The notes under the pieces were generated by a model. That model had not been told where the DNA came from. It saw nothing but the letters and a program-made list of their open reading frames with translations, and made no database searches. From Flavobacteriales bacterium (GTDB taxonomy: Bacteria; Bacteroidota; Bacteroidia; Flavobacteriales_E; Vicingaceae): a stretch of 33,888 nt of DNA. Where the stretch lies: the NCBI GenBank assembly GCA_002401955.1, contig NVUQ01000092.1:1-33888 (forward strand). The letters are read 5' to 3'. Positions 27,114-33,888 of this stretch are shown here, in pieces. Numbering within the stretch: position 1 is the stretch's first letter; every line of letters starts with the position of its first letter. Both the position numbers and the translations under genes were made by a program.

Positions 27114-27150
27114 GATGAGAAATCGTTTACCGCGATTAAAACACTTTATT

Positions 27151-28611
27151 ATGGCATTAAAACAATCTTTTAGTTTAAAACTTCAACAAAAACTATCTCC
27201 ACAGCAAATTCAGTTAATGAAATTGTTGCAATTACCAACTGTTGCTTTAGAACAACGAATTAAAGAGGAAATGGAGAATAACCCTGCTTTAGACGAAGGT
27301 AAAGAGGATGAAGAATTAGAGGAGGAACAAGAAGATGATTTTGGAAGAGAAGAAATTAGTGAAGCCGAAAAAGAATTTGATTTTGATGATTATTTAGGTG
27401 ATGATGATGATACGCCATCTTATAAATTAAACATTAGCAACCAAAGTAAAGACGATGAAGACAAACAAGTTCCTTTAAGTGGTGGAGCAACTTTTCAGGA
27501 GCTACTAGAAGCTCAACTGACATTATTTAATTTGGATGATGATGATCATACTATTGCTGTCCATTTAATTGGAAGTTTAGATGAATCTGGATACTTAAGA
27601 AGAGAAATTAATGCAATTGTTGACGATTTAGCTTTTACTCAAAATGTAATTACTGATGCTGAGCACATTGAAAAAATATTGACTATAATTCAGCATTTTG
27701 ACCCCCCAGGAGTTGGTGCAAGGAACTTACAGGAATGTTTGTTATTACAAATAAAAAAGAAAAACGATCATTCTTTACTTACATTAAATGTTGTGGAGGT
27801 ATTAGAAAAATTTTTCGAAGAATTCACAAAAAAACATTACTCCAAAATTATTGACCGTTTAAATATTTCTGAAGAGGATTTAAAACAAGTAATCGTAGAA
27901 ATTTTAAAACTAAATCCAAAACCTGGAAATTCATCAAGCGGAACTTCAAAAGTAGTACAACATGTTGTTCCTGATTTTAACTTAACAGTTGAGGATGATG
28001 AAATTCTACTTACTTTAAATGGGAGAAATGCTCCTGAACTAAGGGTAAGTAGAACCTATGCCGATATGATGGAAGGTTATAAAGTTCAAAAAGAAAAACC
28101 ATCTAAATCACAAAAGGATGCTTTAATGTTTGTAAAACAAAAAATGGATTCTGCCAAATGGTTTATTGATGCAATTAAACAGCGTCAAAACACATTAATC
28201 ACTACCATGCATGCCATTATTCGTCATCAAAAAGATTACTTTTTAGAAGGTGATGAAATCCTCTTAAATCCAATGATTTTAAAAGACATTGCAGAAGAAG
28301 TAGATTTAGATATTTCAACTATTTCGAGGGTTGTAAATAGTAAATATGTGCAAACACCTTATGGTACTTTTCTTTTAAAAACATTCTTTTCTGAATCGCT
28401 AAGCACCGATAGTGGCGAAGATGTTTCTACTAGAGAAGTAAAAAAGATACTACAAGATAACATTGAGGATGAAGACAAGAAAAAACCATTGACAGATGAG
28501 AAATTATCTCGTTTCTTAAACGATAAAGGTTATAACATTGCTCGTAGAACCGTTGCTAAATATCGTGAACAATTAAATATACCTGTTGCTCGTTTAAGAA
28601 AAGAACTATAG
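27151..28611 (+). CDS. rpoN: RNA polymerase sigma-54 factor
   Basis: A 486-residue sigma-54. Region I is at the N-terminus (MALKQSFSLKLQQKLSPQQIQ, glutamine rich, contacted by bacterial enhancer-binding proteins). It is followed by a highly acidic region II (about 45-90, many E and D), a core-binding region, and the RpoN box ARRTVAKYRE at residues 464-473, which reads the -24 element. I start at the ATG at 27151 because family members begin MxLKQSLxLKLxQKLSPQQIQ; an upstream in-frame TTG at 27061 lies within the terminator hairpin. It is followed after 7 nt by a PAP2-like gene. No enhancer-binding activator is in the window, so its regulon is elsewhere. Confidence 0.96.
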   Translation: MALKQSFSLKLQQKLSPQQIQLMKLLQLPTVALEQRIKEEMENNPALDEGKEDEELEEEQEDDFGREEISEAEKEFDFDDYLGDDDDTPSYKLNISNQSKDDEDKQVPLSGGATFQELLEAQLTLFNLDDDDHTIAVHLIGSLDESGYLRREINAIVDDLAFTQNVITDAEHIEKILTIIQHFDPPGVGARNLQECLLLQIKKKNDHSLLTLNVVEVLEKFFEEFTKKHYSKIIDRLNISEEDLKQVIVEILKLNPKPGNSSSGTSKVVQHVVPDFNLTVEDDEILLTLNGRNAPELRVSRTYADMMEGYKVQKEKPSKSQKDALMFVKQKMDSAKWFIDAIKQRQNTLITTMHAIIRHQKDYFLEGDEILLNPMILKDIAEEVDLDISTISRVVNSKYVQTPYGTFLLKTFFSESLSTDSGEDVSTREVKKILQDNIEDEDKKKPLTDEKLSRFLNDKGYNIARRTVAKYREQLNIPVARLRKEL

Positions 28612-28618
28612 ATCTTTA

Positions 28619-29224
28619 ATGAAAACAGCAGCCAAAATTATTTCTACGGTTTTCCATCCACTGGCAATGCCAATTATCGGGTTGTTAATCATTTTCAACA
28701 CTGATTCTTACATTAATTATGCTATAGATATTGAAACTAAAATCATCACACTATTATTAATTAGCATCTACACCCTAATCGTTCCTATTTTAACAACTCT
28801 ATTACTCTTATTTTCTAAGTTTATTAATAGTCTTGAAATGGAAACTCAAAAAGAACGAATAATACCGTATTTATTCACTATTACCTGCTATATTATTACT
28901 CTTTATCAACTTGCAAAATCTCCAGCACCCCCTATCATTTTTAACTTTATGAAAGGTGCAACTCTATCGGTAATGCTTGCATTTATTATTAATATAAGAT
29001 GGAAGATTAGCGCTCATATGATTGGTATAGGAGGTCTCACAGGTGCCTTATTATGTATTTCAATGCTCTTAGAGGTTTACATTACTCCATATCTTGTTTA
29101 TGCATTATTAATTGCGGGTCTTATTGGATCTTCGCGGTTAATTTTAAAAGCACACACCCCTTTACAAATTTATGTAGGTTTTGCTGTTGGAGTAATTTGT
29201 CAATTTGCTGTTCTTTATTTTTAG
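28619..29224 (+). CDS. PAP2-like integral membrane protein
   Basis: A 201-residue membrane protein with about six hydrophobic segments. It resembles the phosphatidic acid phosphatase type 2 superfamily: S131-A-H133 in WKISAHMIGIGG stands where PSGH is expected, and S172-R173-x5-H179 in SSRLILKAHTPLQIYVG fits the SRxxxxxH motif that carries the catalytic His. The first motif (KxxxxxxRP) is only loosely represented, and the Gly of PSGH is missing, so activity is uncertain. It sits 7 nt behind rpoN and ends at a terminator. It may act on lipid phosphates or be a degenerate relative. Confidence 0.68.
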   Translation: MKTAAKIISTVFHPLAMPIIGLLIIFNTDSYINYAIDIETKIITLLLISIYTLIVPILTTLLLLFSKFINSLEMETQKERIIPYLFTITCYIITLYQLAKSPAPPIIFNFMKGATLSVMLAFIINIRWKISAHMIGIGGLTGALLCISMLLEVYITPYLVYALLIAGLIGSSRLILKAHTPLQIYVGFAVGVICQFAVLYF

Positions 29225-29232
29225 CATAAAAA

Positions 29233-29262
29233 AAAGTCCTAACAATAACGCTAGGACTTTCT
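29233..29262. terminator. Terminator between the PAP2-like and DUF2795 genes
   Basis: AAAGTCCTA (29233-29241), a 10-nt loop and TAGGACTTT (29252-29260) followed by a pyrimidine-rich tail. An A run on the left makes it usable from the opposite strand. Confidence 0.8.
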
Positions 29263-29286
29263 TCTATTTTATTTATTTAAACTTTC

Positions 29287-29508
29287 TTAATACTCATCTT
29301 CATTAAAAAAGAAATCTTCTTTGGTTGGATAATCTGGCCAAATATCTTCTATACTATCATAAGAATCGTCTTCACCTTCAAGTTGCTGTAAATTTTCAGT
29401 AACCTCTAATGGTGCTCCCGTTCTAATTGCGAAATCAATCAATTCATCTTTTGATGCTGGCCATGGTGCATCTTCTAGATGTGATGCTAATTCTAAAGTC
29501 CAATACAT
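29287..29508 (-). CDS. DUF2795 domain-containing small protein
   Basis: A 73-residue acidic protein. The N-terminal part has the DUF2795 pattern LASHLEDAPWPASKDELIDF with a following IRTGAPLEV, and the C-terminus is rich in Asp/Glu (WPDYPTKEDFFFNEDEY). The length matches the compact Bacteroidota form. Function unknown. It is a separate unit, facing the terminator at 29233-29262 and preceded by a 119-bp gap with no other gene. Confidence 0.85.
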   Translation of the reverse strand: MYWTLELASHLEDAPWPASKDELIDFAIRTGAPLEVTENLQQLEGEDDSYDSIEDIWPDYPTKEDFFFNEDEY

Positions 29509-29627
29509 AGTCTATAATTTATATGCTATAATTTACGCAAAAATAGATTATTTGTTTGCTTAAGCAAGAAAAAACTAAAAATAATTATTAGGAACTTTTA
29601 TGTTATTTTTATCATGCTGAAAAAGAG

Positions 29628-30176
29628 CTACATACGAGGGGCCCATTCCACTTCCTCAACCGCTTTATCTAAAACAATTTTTCGAGCTAATACAAACAAA
29701 TAATCTGATAATCTGTTTAAATAACGTAATACAATTTCATCAACAAGCTCTAACTCTGATAAATGACTCACTAAACGCTCTGCTCTTCTACACACACATC
29801 GTGTAATATGGCAATAAGAAACCGTTGTATGCCCACCTGGTAAAACAAACGACCTCATTTCTGGTAAAGATTCGTTCATTTTGTCCATTTCCTTTTCTAA
29901 CAAGAAAATATCCGCTTCATTTATTTTTGGCACTTTTACTTTGGTGTTACCAGGTTCTGTTGCCAAAATAGAACCAACAGTAAACAGCCTATCCTGAATT
30001 TCTATTAATATAGTTTTACTCTCTTTATCAATATCCTGATCTCTGATTAAACCAATATAAGAATTCAATTCGTCAACCGTTCCGTAAGCTTCTATCCTAA
30101 TATGATGTTTAGGCACTCGTTTCCCTCCAAAAAGTGATGTCTGACCCTTATCTCCCGTTTTTGTATAAACCTTCAT
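29628..30176 (-). CDS. Cob(I)alamin adenosyltransferase, PduO type
   Basis: A 182-residue adenosyltransferase that transfers the adenosyl group of ATP to cobalt in corrinoids. The N-terminus MKVYTKTGDKGQTSLFGGKR is the ATP-binding signature of the PduO family, and the helix with RCVCRRAERLV carries its conserved Arg/Glu. Length is typical of the single-domain form. It diverges from prfB with only 52 bp between the start codons. No cobalamin-dependent enzyme or other corrinoid gene lies nearby, so it probably serves a salvage or maintenance role. Confidence 0.93.
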   Translation of the reverse strand: MKVYTKTGDKGQTSLFGGKRVPKHHIRIEAYGTVDELNSYIGLIRDQDIDKESKTILIEIQDRLFTVGSILATEPGNTKVKVPKINEADIFLLEKEMDKMNESLPEMRSFVLPGGHTTVSYCHITRCVCRRAERLVSHLSELELVDEIVLRYLNRLSDYLFVLARKIVLDKAVEEVEWAPRM

Positions 30177-30228
30177 TTTGTTAAAATTAATCCCTAAAAT
30201 TACTGATTATTTGTGTTAATTTTAGCCC

Positions 30229-31315
30229 ATGATTACACAAGAACAAGTAAAAGAATTAGTTGAGCGCCTGGATGCGTTAAGGGGGTATCTTTGACATTGA
30301 TGCCAAACTTATACAACTAGAGGAAGAGGATCAAAAAACACAAGATCCTAATTTTTGGGACGACCCTAAAGAAGCAGAAAAACAACTAAAAGTTGTTAGA
30401 AACATTAAAGTATGGACAGAAAATTATTCTTCTATCGCTTCAGAAATAGATGATTTAGAAGTTCTTTTCGACTTTAATAAAGAAGGTGAAGCTACTGATG
30501 AAGATGTTCATAATCAGCACAATACCTGTATTAAAAAAATTGAAGATTTAGAGTTTAAAAATATGCTTAGCGCAGAGGAAGACTCTTTAAACGCTGTGCT
30601 TCAAATTACAGCTGGTGCTGGCGGAACAGAAGCCTGCGATTGGGCTGAAATGCTACTCCGAATGTATAAAATGTGGGCAGAAAGCAACAGATGTAAAATT
30701 AAAGTACTTGACCATCAAGGCGGAGATGTTGCCGGAATTAAAACTGTAACAATAGAAATTGAAGGGGATTTTGCTTTTGGTTATTTAAAAGGAGAGAATG
30801 GTGTTCATCGCTTAGTAAGAATTAGTCCTTATAACTCTCAAGGAAAAAGAATGACTTCTTTTGCTTCTGTTTATGTTTATCCTTTGGCTGATGATTCCAT
30901 CGAAATAAAAATAAACCCTGCAGATATTCAGTTAGATTTTGCGCGTTCGGGTGGTGCTGGAGGACAAAATGTAAATAAGGTTGAAACGAAAGTGATTCTT
31001 AGACACATTCCTTCAGGCATTATGATTACCAATTCTGAAACACGATCTCAATTAAAAAACAGAGAAAAAGCAATGCAATTATTAAAATCTCAATTGTATG
31101 AAATTGAATTGCGTAAAAAAATGGAATCTCGTGCAGAAATTGAGGATAGCAAAATGAAAATTGAATGGGGAGCACAAATAAGAAGCTATGTGTTAGATGA
31201 TAGACGAGTTAAAGACCATAGAACTAACTTTACGGTTAATGACCCTAGTAAAGTTTTAGATGGCGAATTAGATGGCTTCCTAAAATCATACTTAATGGAA
31301 TTTGGAAAGTCCTAA
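30229..31315 (+). CDS. prfB: Peptide chain release factor 2, made by programmed +1 frameshift
   Basis: Class I release factor for UGA/UAA stop codons. The start is the ATG at 30229. The first 21 codons (ending RLDALRGYL) run to an in-frame UGA at 30292-30294; a +1 shift there (skipping 30292) resumes as [13 protein letters not shown] and continues to the TAA at 31313-31315, giving 361 residues. GGQ is at residues 244-246 ([13 protein letters not shown]). The stop-recognition tripeptide reads SPY at 199-201 where RF2 usually has SPF. A plain ORF search finds only the second part, beginning at an internal Met at 30563, and misses the N-terminal domain. UGA, the codon RF2 reads, feeds back on its own synthesis. 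Confidence 0.95.
30280..30295 (+). promoter_or_regulatory. Programmed +1 frameshift site in prfB
   Basis: The sequence AGGGGGTATCTTTGAC is the classic RF2 recoding signal: an internal Shine-Dalgarno-like AGGGGG, a short spacer, the slippery CUU and the UGA stop followed by C. When RF2 is scarce, ribosomes pausing at UGA shift +1. The Shine-Dalgarno part is notable in a group that rarely uses it for initiation. Confidence 0.97.
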
Positions 31316-31411
31316 GAATAGTTTAATGTTTGAATGCTTTAATAAGTAAATAAATTAAAAGTATTTCTATTTTCGCATTAAATCATTTTATCATTCACTC
31401 ATTAAATTATT

Positions 31412-31750
31412 ATGAAAATATATCACAATCCTCGTTGTAGTAAAAGCAGACAAACTTTACAATTAATAAAAGATTCTGGAACAGATGTAGAAATTGTAGA
31501 ATACTTAAAAGAGATTCCTACTACTGAAGAGTTAGAAATGATTTTAATGAAGCTAAACCTGAAACCCAAAGATATTATAAGAAAAGGCGAAGCTGTTTAC
31601 AAGGAAAAATTTAAAAACAGCAATTTTAATGATGATGAATGGATAAAAATAATGTTAGAGTATCCTAAATTAATTGAAAGACCCATTGTTATAAGAGGGA
31701 ATAGAGCAGTATTAGGAAGGCCGCCAGAAAATGTTTTAGACTTGATTTAA
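31412..31750 (+). CDS. ArsC-family (glutaredoxin-dependent type) reductase
   Basis: A 112-residue thioredoxin-fold protein. The active-site Cys is C9 in HNPRCSKSR. Arginines matching those that bind arsenate in E. coli ArsC are visible: the Arg of IIRKGE, that of ERPIVIRG and the one in LGRPPENV. It lacks the CxxC of Spx regulators. It would reduce arsenate, or another oxyanion or protein substrate, with a thiol donor. No ars operon (arsR, arsB, acr3) is beside it; it stands alone before a terminator. Annotations of this family as true arsenate reductases are often untested. Confidence 0.87.
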   Translation: MKIYHNPRCSKSRQTLQLIKDSGTDVEIVEYLKEIPTTEELEMILMKLNLKPKDIIRKGEAVYKEKFKNSNFNDDEWIKIMLEYPKLIERPIVIRGNRAVLGRPPENVLDLI

Positions 31751-31755
31751 AAAAC

Positions 31756-31786
31756 AAAAGCATCTATTAATAAAATAGATGCTTTT
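31756..31786. terminator. Terminator between the ArsC gene and the small membrane ORF
   Basis: AAAAGCATCTATT (31756-31768), a 5-nt loop, then AATAGATGCTTTT (31774-31786) plus further T. It lies 6 nt after the ArsC-family stop and 23 nt beyond the end of the convergent small ORF, so it can act on both strands. Confidence 0.88.
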
Positions 31787-31808
31787 TATATATCCTTTGA
31801 TAATAAAT

Positions 31809-31970
31809 CTACTCTTCTAAACCTGCCAACCTTTTAGCCCAAGTTGGACCAAACTTGTTTAATAAAAACAACTTAATAGAAGCAGGTACTACAATTGTAA
31901 ATAAAAACATAAGTACCCACATTGCCATAAAGAAAATTAAGAAGAAAAATAATACACCTAAAGTAACCAT
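31809..31970 (-). CDS. Small hydrophobic membrane protein (53 aa)
   Basis: A 53-codon minus-strand ORF starting at the ATG at 31970 and stopping with TAG at 31809-31811. Residues 1-40 form one long or two short hydrophobic segments (MVTLGVLFFFLIFFMAMWV, then LFTIVVPASIKLFLL); the end is a small basic then acidic tail (NKFGPTWAKRLAGLEE). A TACTTTTA box, one mismatch from the -7 consensus, lies about 20 nt upstream. It sits 55 nt after the fumarase stop and faces the ArsC-side terminator. I do not recognise the family. The clean length-to-terminator fit and membrane-protein composition suggest a real gene, but chance cannot be excluded in T-rich DNA. Confidence 0.55.
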   Translation of the reverse strand: MVTLGVLFFFLIFFMAMWVLMFLFTIVVPASIKLFLLNKFGPTWAKRLAGLEE

Positions 31971-32025
31971 GCTTGTTGTTTTTAATCGTTAGTAATGTAA
32001 AAGTAAAAAAATATAATAGTTAAGC

Positions 32026-33630
32026 CTAAATATTTTCAAAAAAATCATTGCCTTTATCATCACAAATAATAAAAGCAGGGAAATTTTCTACTTCAATTTT
32101 ACGTACAGCTTCCATCCCTAGCTCTTCAAAAGCAACTAACTCAACAGATTTAATATTAGTTTTTGCTAAAATTGCTGCTGGTCCGCCAATAGATCCTAAA
32201 TAAAAACCACCATATTTTTTACACGCATCAGTAACTCCTTGCGAACGATTTCCTTTTGCCAACATAATCATAGAGCCTCCTAAAGACTGAAATTCATCTA
32301 CATAAGGATCCATTCTTCCTGCTGTGGTTGGCCCAAAACTTCCTGAAGGCATTCCTTCTGGTGTTTTTGCTGGCCCAGCATAATACACAGGATGTTTCTT
32401 AAAATATTCTGGCATTGGTTCTCCAGCATCTATCATTTCTTTAATTCGTGCATGAGCAGAATCTCTAGCAACAATTAATGTTCCTTTTAAACTCAACCTT
32501 GTTTTTATTGGATATTGAGATAGTATTTTCAATTGCTCTTCCATTGGCAAGTCTAAATCAATCTCTATTGCTGGTTCTAAATGCGGTGCTTTTTCTGGCA
32601 AAAACCTTCCAGGATTTGTTTCCAATTGCTCCAAGAAAATTCCATCTTTGGTAATTTTTCCTTTGATGTTTCTATCTGCTGAGCAACTCACTCCTATCCC
32701 AACGGGGCAAGAAGCACCATGTCTTGGTAAACGAATAACCTTTACATCATGTGTAAAATATTTACCTCCAAACTGTGCTCCAATCTGACTATCTTGGCAT
32801 ATCTGTTGAATTCTATCTTCCCAAGCTGTATCTCTAAACGCTCTTCCTCCAGCACTTCCTACAGTAGGCAACTCATCATAATAACCTGCCGAAGCCATTT
32901 TAACTGCTTTTAAGTTCGCTTCTGCAGATGTTCCTCCCACTACAAATGCTAAGTGATAAGGTGGACAAGCTGCCGTTCCTAGATCTCTAATCTTTGCTGT
33001 AATAAATTCAGTCATGGATTTTTCGTTTAACAAGGCTTTTGTTTTTTGGTACAAAAAGGTTTTATTAGCCGAGCCTCCACCTTTAGTTAAAAACAAAAAT
33101 TTGTACTCATTTCCTTCTTCAGCATAAATATCTATTTGAGCAGGCAAATTACTTCCAGAGTTTTTCTCTTCAAACATATTTACAGCAACCATTTGAGAAT
33201 ACCTCAAATTTCTTTCTTGGTAAGTGTTATAAATTCCTTTAGAAAGGTATTCAGCATCATTTACTCCTGTAAAAACATTCTCACCTTTCTTTCCCATTAC
33301 TATAGCTGTTCCAGTATCCTGACAAGAAGGTAGTTGACCAACTGCGGCTATTTCTGCATTCTTCAATAAAGTATGTGCTACAAATCGGTCATTATCTGTT
33401 GCTTCAGGATCATCTAAAATCTTGGCTACTTTTTCTAAATGGGCCGTTCTTAACATAAATGAAACATCTGCCATTGCTTCTGCAGCGATAAGTTCTAATG
33501 CTTTTGAATCTACTTTTAAAATTTCTCTTCCATCAACCTCAATTGTAGAAATATGTTCTTTAGAAATTAATTTATATTGGGTTGGATCCTTTTGTAAAGA
33601 AAATGGATTTTCGTAAATGAAATCAGCCAT
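32026..33630 (-). CDS. Fumarate hydratase, class I
   Basis: A 534-residue [4Fe-4S] hydratase interconverting fumarate and malate in the TCA cycle. Cluster cysteines match E. coli FumA numbering closely: C103 in [10 protein letters not shown]222 in AACPPYH and C316 in GVSCSADRN. The alpha part is N-terminal and the beta part C-terminal in one fused chain ([10 protein letters not shown] and [10 protein letters not shown] in the beta part). Full length. The upstream 218 bp contain only a palindromic repeat. With aconitase at the other end of the window, two Fe-S TCA enzymes are present. The class I enzyme is oxygen sensitive; I cannot see whether a class II FumC also exists. Confidence 0.96.
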   Translation of the reverse strand: MADFIYENPFSLQKDPTQYKLISKEHISTIEVDGREILKVDSKALELIAAEAMADVSFMLRTAHLEKVAKILDDPEATDNDRFVAHTLLKNAEIAAVGQLPSCQDTGTAIVMGKKGENVFTGVNDAEYLSKGIYNTYQERNLRYSQMVAVNMFEEKNSGSNLPAQIDIYAEEGNEYKFLFLTKGGGSANKTFLYQKTKALLNEKSMTEFITAKIRDLGTAACPPYHLAFVVGGTSAEANLKAVKMASAGYYDELPTVGSAGGRAFRDTAWEDRIQQICQDSQIGAQFGGKYFTHDVKVIRLPRHGASCPVGIGVSCSADRNIKGKITKDGIFLEQLETNPGRFLPEKAPHLEPAIEIDLDLPMEEQLKILSQYPIKTRLSLKGTLIVARDSAHARIKEMIDAGEPMPEYFKKHPVYYAGPAKTPEGMPSGSFGPTTAGRMDPYVDEFQSLGGSMIMLAKGNRSQGVTDACKKYGGFYLGSIGGPAAILAKTNIKSVELVAFEELGMEAVRKIEVENFPAFIICDDKGNDFFENI

Positions 33631-33686
33631 ATTTTTTTGTTTGAATTTAGAACACGAAGATAAGAGTTGTTCTGTAATAAATCATG

Positions 33687-33767
33687 GTCAGTTCGAGTGA
33701 TTCCGAATTTATTTTAGAAATTGTATCGGGAACAAACGATTTAAATAAGAATGTTGTTCTCGATACA
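33687..33767. repeat. Degenerate palindromic intergenic repeat
   Basis: TGTATCGGGAACAA (33722-33735) and TTGTTCTCGATACA (33754-33767) are inverted copies matching at 13 of 14 positions, the exception being a G/T pair, with an 18-nt spacer. An outer GTCAGTTCGAGTG at 33687-33699 has lost its mate. It resembles a dispersed flavobacterial palindrome; otherwise the 33631-33848 gap holds no gene. Confidence 0.65.
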
Positions 33768-33836
33768 TCGTACTTTCAACACAACACTCTAATACCAATT
33801 CTGAAACAAAACGCCTGATATATTCAGAAAATTGTG

Positions 33837-33844
33837 TACCTTTA
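33837..33844 (+). promoter_or_regulatory. Possible -7 box (TACCTTTA) of the right-edge gene
   Basis: One mismatch from TAnnTTTG and only 4 nt from the ATG at 33849. Confidence 0.3.
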
Positions 33845-33848
33845 TTAT

Positions 33849-33888
33849 ATGGGAAAACGAGTAATAATTGGCATTAAAGAGAGTGAAG
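33849..33888 (+). CDS. 5' end of an unidentified gene (partial)
   Basis: The ATG at 33849 opens a frame reading MGKRVIIGIKESE to the window edge (13 codons). The basic start followed by a hydrophobic strand (VIIGI) would fit many cytoplasmic folds. Too short to assign. Confidence 0.45.
   Translation, partial: MGKRVIIGIKESE

Noticed and set aside
27061-27150. TTG start 30 codons upstream for rpoN
   Set aside because: It lies inside the terminator hairpin of the previous gene and upstream of the -7 box; family proteins begin at the ATG at 27151.
30563-30565. Internal Met as the prfB start
   Set aside because: The preceding codons continue the RF2 sequence upstream through a canonical recoding site to an ATG at 30229.
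31412-31750. Arsenic-resistance island
   Set aside because: Only a lone ArsC-family gene is present, with no regulator or efflux pump nearby.
1-33888. CRISPR array, tRNA, rRNA, prophage or insertion sequence
   Set aside because: Looked for on both strands by eye; no regularly spaced repeats, cloverleaf-like sequences, transposase or integrase motifs were seen.

Overview
The window is about 33.9 kb of low-GC DNA from a Bacteroidota chromosome, most likely order Flavobacteriales. The reasons are an apparent type IX secretion system (T9SS) gene pair of the PorU2/PorV2 kind, a DUF4421 outer-membrane protein, LytS/LytTR regulation, TAnnTTTG-type -7 boxes with little Shine-Dalgarno signal, and intergenic palindromic repeats of the kind scattered in flavobacterial genomes. 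It looks like core chromosome: I see no phage, integrase, transposase, CRISPR array, tRNA or rRNA.

Left part (1-11.8 kb): the 3' end of an unknown gene, a shared terminator and aconitase on the minus strand. A 490-bp gap follows that holds a decayed T9SS sorting-domain relic. Then come plus-strand genes: a small SET-domain protein, aspS, trhO, an SDR-type threonine dehydrogenase, a MORN/YwqK-like secreted protein, cysS overlapping an M28 glutaminyl-cyclase-like lipoprotein, and two tandem hyperacidic lipoproteins that share a nearly identical 5' end.

Middle (11.8-22.4 kb, minus strand): porV2, porU2, the DUF4421 gene, exbB, exbD, tonB and folC in transcription order. This combines outer-membrane export functions with the proton-motive-force transducer for TonB-dependent uptake.

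Right part (22.6-33.9 kb): pssA-tadA on the plus strand converge on a LiaF-like membrane protein, LytS-type kinase and LytTR regulator operon, with the tadA and regulator stop codons overlapping. Next are a bacilliredoxin, rpoN (sigma-54) with a PAP2-like membrane protein, a DUF2795 protein, a cobalamin adenosyltransferase, prfB with a canonical programmed +1 frameshift, an ArsC-family reductase, a 53-residue membrane ORF and class I fumarase. A degenerate palindrome and the first codons of another gene end the window.

The most useful points for a second look are these: the window encodes both a probable glutaminyl cyclase and four exported proteins whose predicted signal-peptidase site is followed by Gln; the twin acidic lipoproteins, one with a Cys/His-rich tail; the SET protein; the LiaF homologue paired with a LytS/LytTR rather than a LiaSR system; and several -7 boxes only 4-7 nt from start codons, suggesting leaderless mRNAs. 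Nothing here clearly forms an unknown multi-gene system.
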